Positions 1-5,285 of a stretch of 5,604 bases of DNA are shown here, in pieces (positions within the stretch are counted from its first letter, which is position 1; each line of letters opens with the position of its first letter). The position numbers and the translations under genes are program-made. Source of the stretch: JAUVYV01 sp964394625. GTDB taxonomy: Bacteria > Planctomycetota > Phycisphaerae > Sedimentisphaerales > Anaerobacaceae. The notes beneath the pieces are model-generated. The model was not told where the DNA came from, did no database searches, and saw only the letters and a list, made by a program, of their open reading frames with translations. The DNA lies in NCBI GenBank assembly GCA_964394625.1, contig CAYMYK010000191.1:1-5604 (forward strand), written 5' to 3'.

Positions 1-1
1 T

Positions 2-106
2 ACTGGTGCGAATGGGCAACATAACCTGCTCGGCAATACAAAAAAGAGTACGTTCGATTCAAAGAAAGCTATTCTAATGGCACGCCGGGAATTGAACAAG
101 AGATAA
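2..106 (+). CDS. C-terminal tail of an unidentified protein (partial, runs off left edge)
   Basis: A reading frame enters from the left edge and stops at TAA 104-106, giving 34 visible residues. It begins TGANGQHNLLGN and ends in a basic, probably helical tail, MARRELNKR. I do not recognise the family and see no motif that would name it. Support for coding is indirect: the stop lies six bases before a GC-rich hairpin (113-130), as expected at the end of a gene, and the composition (charged tail, no rare-residue excess) is protein-like. A second frame (from base 3 to a TAA at 75-77) is also open at the edge, so the assignment is tentative. The spacing to the next gene (265 bases) and the hairpin suggest separate transcription from the downstream peptidase. 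Confidence 0.35.
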   Translation, partial: TGANGQHNLLGNTKKSTFDSKKAILMARRELNKR

Positions 107-130
107 AAAAAAGGACGACGGGCGTCGTCC
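105..130 (-). terminator. GC hairpin with T8 tail on the minus strand (intrinsic terminator-like)
   Basis: Bases 113-119 (GGACGAC) pair perfectly with 124-130 (GTCGTCC) around a 4-base GGGC loop. On the minus strand the stem is followed directly by eight T (complement of A8, 105-112), the classic intrinsic terminator layout. On the plus strand only CATTTGG follows, so termination of the left-edge plus gene would be weak. The hairpin may act in both directions. No minus-strand gene ending here could be identified between 131 and 371, so its client is unclear. Confidence 0.45.
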
Positions 131-371
131 CATTTGGTGAGATGGACTGTTGTCAAGAAGTTTTTCCCCCCTCGCCGAATCGCGAGGCCGAACGAATATC
201 TATTAACCGGTTTTGCCCCCCAGCCGAACCAGCTTAACTACTGAAAATATAGGAAACAAAAGTTGCATAGCCAAACGGCCGGGCAAAAAAAACTTTATTT
301 TTTTGCCCGTCGGTGCTAATGAATTGGGCTGTCAATAATCAAAACGAGCCGACCGATACGGAAAGCAGACT
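131..371. other. Intergenic region upstream of the peptidase
   Basis: No credible gene is present. The region holds a degenerate direct repeat (161-179 and 211-228, TTTTnCCCCCC followed by GCCGAA), a small hairpin (170-175 CCTCGC with 182-187 GCGAGG) and the larger inverted repeat at 280-309. The peptidase must be transcribed from here unless there is read-through, yet no convincing -35/-10 pair is visible. The best -10-like string is AATAAT around 334-339, with no good -35. Only a weak ribosome-binding sequence, GGAAAG (360-365), precedes the ATG at 372. Confidence 0.5.
280..309. repeat. Perfect 12-bp inverted repeat, GC outside and A/T tract inside
   Basis: Bases 280-291 (CGGGCAAAAAAA) are the exact reverse complement of 298-309 (TTTTTTTGCCCG), separated by a 6-base loop (ACTTTA). 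The arrangement is the reverse of an ordinary bidirectional terminator, because the A and T tracts lie inside the stem and the GC pairs close it from outside. It sits 62 bases before the peptidase start. It could be an operator-like palindrome, a leader hairpin or a cruciform-prone site; the sequence alone does not decide. Confidence 0.6.
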
Positions 372-1442
372 ATGAAGGACGCGGCAGCAAGAAAACACAT
401 CAGAGCAATTCGCCTTGAGCTGAAATCGAAGGGTGCGTACTGCCTGGTCGTTAGCAAAAAAGCGAACGTTACCTACGTAACGGGTTTTACCGGCGGCGAC
501 AGTTGGGCGGTTCTGACACCGCGGACGGTCTATCTGGTGACCGACAGCAGGTACACCGAACAGGCGGCGAGCGAATGTTCGGCATGTAAGATAATCGAGC
601 GCAAGGGACCGATGGCGAAAGCAGCGGCTCAGCTACCGGCGGGCAGGAGAGCGGCTGGGAGGATATTGGTTGAGAGCAGCACTTCAGTGGCTGAATTTGA
701 GCAGCTTCGCAGGAATGCCGGGCGCAGGGTCAGGGCCGTCTCGAATGTTGTCGAATCAATCAGGACTATCAAGGACGCCGGCGAGGTCGCGGCAATCGGC
801 TCGGCGGTGGCAATTGCAGCAAAGGCGCTGGGGCGGGCCCGGGCCAACATCCACAGTGGCGTAACCGAGAACGAGTTGGCAGGTGCTTTGGATTTTGAGA
901 TTCGCAGATTGGGTGGCCAGGCGAGTTTTGAGACGATTGTTGCGTTCGGAGCGAATGCATCTCGACCGCATCATCGGTGCGGGAACAGAAAGCTCAGGAA
1001 AAACGACACGGTCCTAATCGACTTTGGGGTGCGATACAGGGGCTACTGCTGCGATTTGACGCGGTGCTTTGGTGTGGGCAGGTCAAACGCCTTGTTTAAC
1101 AGGGTTTATAGAGCGGTCGAGCAGGCACAGCAAGCCGCTATAGCCAAGGTCAGGGCAGGCGCAGCGATAAGTGAGGTGGACGCCGCGGCCAGGGCGGTCA
1201 TACGAGGTTATGGTCTGCCGGTTTACGGGCACGGGACCGGGCACGGCTTAGGTCTGGAGGTGCACGAATTGCCGATAATATCGGGCAAAACAAAAGGTGT
1301 GCTGCAAGCCGGGCAGGCCCTGACGATTGAGCCGGGGGTGTATATACCGGGAAAGTTAGGCGTCCGGATTGAAGACGACATCCTTGTAACGCAGACGGGA
1401 TGCAGGGTATTAAGCAGCTCTGCAGAGCCAAAAAAAATTTGA
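372..1442 (+). CDS. M24B metallopeptidase, Xaa-Pro aminopeptidase/dipeptidase family
   Basis: A 356-residue cytosolic peptidase that by family membership removes residues next to proline (aminopeptidase P or prolidase activity). An N-terminal creatinase-like domain spans about residues 8-130 and includes NVTYVTGFTGGDSWAVL. The pita-bread M24 catalytic domain spans about 138-342. All five dinuclear-metal ligands are visible: D217 (LIDFGV), D228 (CCDLTR), H291 (GHGTGHGLGLEVHE), E320 (TIEPGVY) and E334 (RIEDDILV). H200 (ASRPHHR) and H298 fit the substrate-side histidines. No signal peptide is seen, and length is normal for short prokaryotic members. ATG 372 is the only start: an in-frame TAA lies at 336-338 with no other start codon between. 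Only a weak GGAAAG (360-365) serves as Shine-Dalgarno. The last codons contain an A8 run (1430-1437). pepP and pepQ cannot be separated by eye, so no symbol is given. Confidence 0.93.
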   Translation: MKDAAARKHIRAIRLELKSKGAYCLVVSKKANVTYVTGFTGGDSWAVLTPRTVYLVTDSRYTEQAASECSACKIIERKGPMAKAAAQLPAGRRAAGRILVESSTSVAEFEQLRRNAGRRVRAVSNVVESIRTIKDAGEVAAIGSAVAIAAKALGRARANIHSGVTENELAGALDFEIRRLGGQASFETIVAFGANASRPHHRCGNRKLRKNDTVLIDFGVRYRGYCCDLTRCFGVGRSNALFNRVYRAVEQAQQAAIAKVRAGAAISEVDAAARAVIRGYGLPVYGHGTGHGLGLEVHELPIISGKTKGVLQAGQALTIEPGVYIPGKLGVRIEDDILVTQTGCRVLSSSAEPKKI

Positions 1443-1522
1443 AAGGCGCCGGCCCGGGGGCAGGTCAGACTGCGATTGAAATGTGTGCAAGGTCCTATAA
1501 ATAAAAGACTTAAGTAGGAACA

Positions 1523-1572
1523 GTTCGCGGGCCTGGCCAATAAGGATTCTCCCGGCCGGCAGCGAACATTTT
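1523..1572 (+). terminator. Imperfect long-stem intrinsic terminator behind the peptidase
   Basis: Bases 1523-1528 (GTTCGC) pair with 1562-1567 (GCGAAC), 1531-1533 (GCC) with 1558-1560 (GGC), and 1535-1538 (GGCC) with 1554-1557 (GGCC). This gives 13 pairs with a small GG/A internal loop, a single T bulge and a 15-base loop. The stem is followed by ATTTTC (1568-1573), a short U-tract. It lies 80 bases after the peptidase stop and directly before the next promoter, which supports a boundary between transcription units. The short U-tract lowers certainty. Confidence 0.6.
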
Positions 1573-1573
1573 C

Positions 1574-1602
1574 TTGACAGGAGCGAACGAATCTGTTATG
1601 AT
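1574..1602 (+). promoter_or_regulatory. Consensus sigma-70-type promoter for the large secreted protein
   Basis: TTGACA (1574-1579) is a perfect -35 hexamer. It is followed by exactly 17 bases and then TATGAT (1597-1602), one mismatch from the TATAAT consensus. An AT-rich discriminator follows, and transcription would start near 1609. No other plus-strand promoter of this quality was seen in the window. The -35 begins one base after the terminator T-run, so this promoter isolates the downstream gene from the peptidase. No operator palindrome overlaps it obviously. Confidence 0.85.
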
Positions 1603-1797
1603 ATTATTTATACTGGGTTATTTGTCCTTACCCATCAAGTAAAGGAAAAGAGCAAAGGGTAATGAAAAAACAAGGCTGAAGTTTCAGCAGAAAGGGGGGT
1701 GTAGCCGCATAGCGTAGAAGTAGTGTTGGGCAAACACAGATTTTTTCATACATATCCTTTTGCCCGGAGTATCCTTTCGTACGCCAGAACAAGTGTC

Positions 1798-1862
1798 GGA
1801 CAGGCGCGAAAGCAGCATCTCTGCAGGTTGCAGGGGTATGCGAAGGGCCCTTGCGGCTGTCC
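1798..1862 (+). promoter_or_regulatory. Compact long-stem RNA element in the leader
   Basis: The base helix is GGACAG (1798-1803) with CTGTCC (1857-1862), a single G/G mismatch, then CGCGA (1805-1809) with TTGCG (1851-1855), including one G-U pair. Inside, GCAT (1815-1818) pairs with ATGC (1838-1841). Beyond a 2-base bulge (1836-1837), CTCTGCA (1819-1825) pairs with TGCAGGG (1829-1835) around a 3-base GGT loop. The unpaired joiners AAGCA (1810-1814) and GAAGGGCCC (1842-1850) would form a large asymmetric internal loop, the kind of place a ligand or protein could bind. The total of about 22 pairs in 65 bases is hard to explain as chance, but conservation is untested. Confidence 0.45.
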
Positions 1863-1883
1863 AATGGTTCTCGAACAGGACAG
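1857..1883 (+). promoter_or_regulatory. Alternative hairpin that competes with the leader element's base helix
   Basis: CTGTCC (1857-1862) can pair with a second GGACAG (1878-1883). An inner GTT (1867-1869) with AAC (1874-1876) closes a CTCG loop. The same CTGTCC is needed for the base helix of the 1798-1862 element, so the two structures cannot coexist. No U-tract follows, so this is not a terminator. If functional it would act on folding or on access to the ribosome-binding site about 40 bases downstream. Confidence 0.3.
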
Positions 1884-1925
1884 GATTTGGCGATTGTTGA
1901 AAGTTGTTTAAATTAACTTGGTATT

Positions 1926-1932
1926 AAGGAGG
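1926..1932 (+). promoter_or_regulatory. Strong Shine-Dalgarno that fixes the start of the large protein
   Basis: AAGGAGG (1926-1932) stands six bases before ATG 1939, an ideal spacing. It rules out the upstream in-frame TTG at 1918, which would place the ribosome-binding site inside the coding sequence and add seven residues in front of a good signal peptide. Confidence 0.88.
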
Positions 1933-1938
1933 AGTATT

Positions 1939-4900
1939 ATGTTTAGAAAACTTATTTGTTTTGCCTCTGTTATTGTGGTGCTGGCTCTGTCGAGCAGCGT
2001 TTGGGCCGTAGCTTACACCTGGGACGACGGCAATTCGGTTGACCACTACTGGGGCTCGCCGAACAACTGGGACCCCAACGGTGTGCCGGTATTCGGCGAC
2101 GATGTCTCAATCGGCTCAGGACTTCCCGAGGCCAACCAGCCCGTCATACCGGTCGGGTGCGATGCCAACGCCGGCACCAATGCTGATTCATTCTCGATAA
2201 TAGGGACCCTTGACGACGCTGCTCTTACCGTCGAAAGCGGCGGCTCGCTTACCTTGCTGCCCTTCCCCGACGACGGCGGAAGCCCCATACTTATGCTCGG
2301 CAGCGGCTGGGTGGACGGCGGTAACGGCATTTTGAACGTTGCCGGTGACGTCTTTACAAGGCGAGTCTGGGTCGGCTACAACAGCCAGGCCGTAACCAAC
2401 GGCTCCGGCTGGATCAATATGACCGGCGGCACCTTCATTGCCTCGACAGACGGCGACGGCGAGGGTGGCTTCGAGATTGCCCGCGGCGACGACTGTATGG
2501 GCGGCATGGTTACGCCGGGTAACGGCTACGTGCATCTCGACGGCGGCGTGATTGACATTCAGGGCTTCTTCACAATGCGAAGGGGCTATCCGGCCTGCGG
2601 GGACGACCCCTCGGAAGAATGGCCGACCAGCAACGGCTACCTGGATATCACCGGTGGAACGATGATGATTCAGTACGATGCCCGCGATACGATTCAGCAC
2701 TATATCGACGAGGGCTGGATAACGGCCTACGGCATCGGCTCAATGGAAGATGCGACCATAGCCAGCGACCCGCGAGCAGAAATCGTGATGGACTACGACT
2801 GGAGAAATACGGAAAAGACAACCGTGACGGCTTTCAAACCGGCCAACAACGGCGAGCCGTACAAACTGTATCCGCCTCAGTATGCTGCCGGTGTTGACCC
2901 GACGGTAACGCTGAGCTGGAGCCCGGGCGATTATATCGGCACCGGCGGAGTACCCGGCTCCAAAACAGGCAACGGTCATCACGTGTTCATTGGCACTCTC
3001 GAAGCTCAGTCAGGGAACATGGAAGGCTGGAACCTGCAGTATCCGGTCGGAACACTTTACGGACATATAGTCGGCGCCCAGGACGCCACTATCCTTGACA
3101 TCACCGCGAGTTATCCCGGCGGCTCTCTTGAGCTTGACACCGAGTACGTCTGGACGGTTGTCGAGGCCAACGATGCCAACGGCATACCAAGCGGCGGAGC
3201 CACACGGGACATCTCGTGGTGGAAGCCGCAGGTGGTTTACCACTTCAGGACCGTCGGCGGAGCAGCCAGTAACCCATCCCCAGGCGATGGTGCGACGGTT
3301 GGCATCAAGGTCGGCGCTGCTTTGAGCTATGAGCTTACGTGGGACCGCGGCTATTACGCGGCCTCGACGAACAGTCACCAGATATACTTCGGGACCGACT
3401 TTAACGATGTTAATGAGGCCAATACCTTAGACCTGGAGTATATAATTACCAAGACAGACCCGAACTATACGGCAACGGATCTGGAGCTTGGCAAGGAATA
3501 CTTCTGGCGTGTGGATGAGGTGAACCCGGCAGGGCCCGACCCGTGCATCTGGCCGGGCGATACCTGGAGCTTTACGGTAGGCGACTACCGCGTGGTGGAC
3601 GACTTCGATTACGCAAGCTCCGGCGAGATGGACGACTTCTGGAAAATCAATGCGTTCGACCTGGACTATACCCTGCCCTGCTCCACAATGGGCGGCGGCG
3701 CCTCGCTGGGCCTCGCGGGCGGCGCGATGAGCTATTCTTATGACAACAACGACATTTACGACCCACTTATACCGGGTTTTCTTGATCTGGATTTCTTTTC
3801 GGAGGTCCGCTACGAGTTCCCAGCCCCTGCTGACCTCACCGAAGGTGATTCCGAGACGACGCTGCGAGCGCTGGCGCTTGACCACAGGGGAACTGCGGGC
3901 AACGCGGCTGACCCGAATTACGACAGGATGTATGTGGCCCTGGAGTCGGCGGACGGCAACATGGCGATTGTGTCGAATCTGGACGTGAGCGCCCAGAAGA
4001 AGCCGTCAAGCCAATTTAACATCGACCTTCGTGATTTCAGCGATGCGGGTGTGAACGTGCAGGACGTGGTTTATCTGTACATCGGCTTTGGAATCCAGTG
4101 CAACCCGAATCCGGGCACGCCCGGCGGTGAAGGTGTTGTGAACTTTGACAACATTCGGGTGTATCCGCCGAGATGCGTTGGTCAGCCGGGCGGTATGCCG
4201 TACTACAGGCAGCTTGGCGATTTGAACGGCGACTGTACGGTCGATATCAAGGACATGAAGTCGCTGTCGAACGCCTGGCTCATGACCGACCGGCTTACCG
4301 GAGTGCCGGTAGCCGTAGCGGACGACGACCCGTGTATGATGGCCCGTTGGGAGTTCGAGGGCAACTGGGATAACGACCCCAAGGCCAGAATCAAGGCGGA
4401 CTCAAATGGTATTCCGCATGGCGAGCCGGAGTTTGTTGTTGACGGGAATCGGCCTCAGTCGCTGGCCGGTAACCAGGTGGCGTATTTCGACCAGGATTTG
4501 GACACTGTTGACGGCAACGACTATGTGATTTGCGGTACGTGGGGCGGCCCCGATGGCGACGCCAACTTCCTTGGCAAGTCATATACCCTTTCGGTCTGGG
4601 CGAAGCAGACCGAGCCGAACGGCTGGGCCTGTATGATAAGCAAGGGCGAGGCCGCCGAGAAGCTCGAGTTCGGCTTTACGCCGTATCTTCAGCAGCAGGT
4701 ACACTTCGTAGGCCACGGAGGCAATGCAGCGGAGAAGATGGTGCCGCTGAATGAGTGGCATTACCTTGTGGGCACCTGGGAAGAGTGGCCTGACGTCAAC
4801 GGCGGTATGAGCCGGGTGTACATCGACGGGCGTCTGGAATCGGAGGAGGATATGAACGAGATTGCCTACGAGCACTCGCGCAACCCGGATTACGACCCGA

Positions 4901-5214
4901 GCTGGTGCATCGGCGCTCAGGATTTCGAAGGCCTCGAGGACGATGTTCCTCCCTACCGTCCGCACATCGACCGTGTGTACTATGGCTACCTTGACGACGT
5001 TCGTGTGTATGACCGGCGGTTGAGCGAGGAAGAGATTATGTGGTTGGCCGGCAAGAGAGCACCTTCGAAGAACTACTACGCGATTTTGCCGCCTGCATCC
5101 TATGCGGACACCTACAGTCCCGAGCCGAAGGGCCAGAAGATAATCAACTTCAAGGATATGGCAAAAATGGCTCAGGAGTGGCTTGAGTCGGCCCTCTGGC
5201 CGGTTATACCTTAG
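1939..5214 (+). CDS. Exported multidomain protein: beta-helix-like, FN3-like, jelly-roll-like, split dockerin-like and LamG modules
   Basis: A 1,091-residue secreted protein with no recognised catalytic domain; probably an extracellular or surface glycan- or protein-binding factor. Residues 1-23/25 form a signal peptide (MFRK, hydrophobic core to about 17, cleavage near VWA-VA). Residues 26-250 resemble a parallel beta-helix, with recurring GNG/GSG/SNG turns at 128, 155, 194 and 231 followed by N/D-x-xGG strands (MTGGT, DITGGT). Two FN3-like modules follow, about 319-440 (LSWSPGDY, TEYVWTVVEAND) and 445-550 (HQIYFGTDFNDV, EYFWRVDEVN, WSFTVGDY). Residues 553-746 start VDDFDYAS and end FDNIRVYPPRC, like a carbohydrate-binding jelly roll. 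A dockerin-like calcium loop lies at 760-772 (GDLNGDCTVDIKD). A LamG domain spans about 800-1037 (YTLSVWAKQ, WHYLVGTWE, LDDVRVYDRRLSEEEI). A half dockerin motif, INFKDMAKMAQEWL, lies at 1069-1082. It is transcribed alone. No sortase, PEP-CTERM or other C-terminal sorting signal is seen. Binding roles are inferred from fold resemblance. Confidence 0.9.
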   Translation: MFRKLICFASVIVVLALSSSVWAVAYTWDDGNSVDHYWGSPNNWDPNGVPVFGDDVSIGSGLPEANQPVIPVGCDANAGTNADSFSIIGTLDDAALTVESGGSLTLLPFPDDGGSPILMLGSGWVDGGNGILNVAGDVFTRRVWVGYNSQAVTNGSGWINMTGGTFIASTDGDGEGGFEIARGDDCMGGMVTPGNGYVHLDGGVIDIQGFFTMRRGYPACGDDPSEEWPTSNGYLDITGGTMMIQYDARDTIQHYIDEGWITAYGIGSMEDATIASDPRAEIVMDYDWRNTEKTTVTAFKPANNGEPYKLYPPQYAAGVDPTVTLSWSPGDYIGTGGVPGSKTGNGHHVFIGTLEAQSGNMEGWNLQYPVGTLYGHIVGAQDATILDITASYPGGSLELDTEYVWTVVEANDANGIPSGGATRDISWWKPQVVYHFRTVGGAASNPSPGDGATVGIKVGAALSYELTWDRGYYAASTNSHQIYFGTDFNDVNEANTLDLEYIITKTDPNYTATDLELGKEYFWRVDEVNPAGPDPCIWPGDTWSFTVGDYRVVDDFDYASSGEMDDFWKINAFDLDYTLPCSTMGGGASLGLAGGAMSYSYDNNDIYDPLIPGFLDLDFFSEVRYEFPAPADLTEGDSETTLRALALDHRGTAGNAADPNYDRMYVALESADGNMAIVSNLDVSAQKKPSSQFNIDLRDFSDAGVNVQDVVYLYIGFGIQCNPNPGTPGGEGVVNFDNIRVYPPRCVGQPGGMPYYRQLGDLNGDCTVDIKDMKSLSNAWLMTDRLTGVPVAVADDDPCMMARWEFEGNWDNDPKARIKADSNGIPHGEPEFVVDGNRPQSLAGNQVAYFDQDLDTVDGNDYVICGTWGGPDGDANFLGKSYTLSVWAKQTEPNGWACMISKGEAAEKLEFGFTPYLQQQVHFVGHGGNAAEKMVPLNEWHYLVGTWEEWPDVNGGMSRVYIDGRLESEEDMNEIAYEHSRNPDYDPSWCIGAQDFEGLEDDVPPYRPHIDRVYYGYLDDVRVYDRRLSEEEIMWLAGKRAPSKNYYAILPPASYADTYSPEPKGQKIINFKDMAKMAQEWLESALWPVIP

Positions 5215-5250
5215 CGGTATGACGATTTAGCTGTTTTGTGATTCAGCAGT

Positions 5251-5285
5251 CCGGGGCCTCCCCTGAGGGGAGGCCCCGGTTGTTT
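5251..5285 (+). terminator. Strong intrinsic terminator of the large gene
   Basis: Bases 5251-5263 (CCGGGGCCTCCCC) pair perfectly with 5267-5279 (GGGGAGGCCCCGG) around a TGA loop: 13 bp, almost all G-C. The stem is followed by TTGTTTATAT. It lies 36 bases after the stop codon of the large protein, so it ends that monocistronic transcript. The minus strand lacks a comparable T-tract, so it is mainly directional. Confidence 0.92.

Larger units (their letters stand above)
1609..1938 (+). promoter_or_regulatory. Long structured 5' leader of the secreted-protein mRNA (candidate cis-regulatory RNA)
   Basis: From the predicted start near 1609 to ATG 1939 the untranslated leader is about 330 nt. Visible pairings, in order: TCCTTAC (1625-1631) with 1639-1646, one bulged A; alternatively TTACCC (1628-1633) with GGGTAA (1657-1662); GCTGA (1675-1679) with TCAGC (1684-1688); GTGTT (1723-1727) with AACAC (1733-1737), followed by T6 at 1741-1746; alternatively GGGCAAA (1728-1734) with TTTGCCC (1759-1765); and the long hairpin 1798-1862 described separately. 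Several pairings exclude each other, the usual sign of a switching leader. I do not recognise a known riboswitch family. The GTGTT stem plus T6 could be a weak attenuator. No translated gene in this stretch is convincing. Confidence 0.45.

Noticed and set aside
3..77. Alternative left-edge plus frame ending at TAA 75-77
   Set aside because: Shorter, and it ends farther from the hairpin than the frame ending at 106; neither is certain, but the longer one fits the terminator position better.
1662..1679. Tiny reading frame MKKQG preceded by AAAGGG
   Set aside because: Five codons with no regulatory codon run; chance expectation is high. It could matter only if translation of the leader were shown.
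1798..1841. Bacterial SRP RNA, suggested by GGACAGG...GAAAGCAGC
   Set aside because: The invariant GGAAG/AGCAGCC helix 8 arrangement is missing and the element folds differently; it also lies inside an mRNA leader.
1728..1862. Cyclic di-GMP-I (GEMM) riboswitch, suggested by GGGCAAAC and GCGAAAGC strings
   Set aside because: The strings are about 70 bases apart, the conserved GGACGCAAAGC block is absent, and the tetraloop-receptor arrangement is not present.
1866..1883. tRNA or tmRNA T-arm, suggested by GGTTCTCGAAC
   Set aside because: The T-loop consensus GGTTCGANTCC is not matched, and there is no acceptor stem or CCA-like end at the right distance.
1723..1911. 62-codon plus-strand reading frame (GTG start) in the leader
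   Set aside because: No Shine-Dalgarno and no recognisable domain. It overlaps the hairpins that explain the sequence better. A leader peptide is not excluded but unsupported.
1918..1938. TTG start seven codons upstream of ATG 1939
   Set aside because: It places AAGGAGG inside the coding sequence, has no ribosome-binding site of its own, and adds a charged stretch before a good signal peptide.
2188..2700. 170-codon minus-strand reading frame inside the large gene
   Set aside because: It is opposite a clearly coding, GC-rich frame and has no motif or ribosome-binding site; a shadow frame. The same holds for the other internal frames within 372-1442 and 1939-5214.
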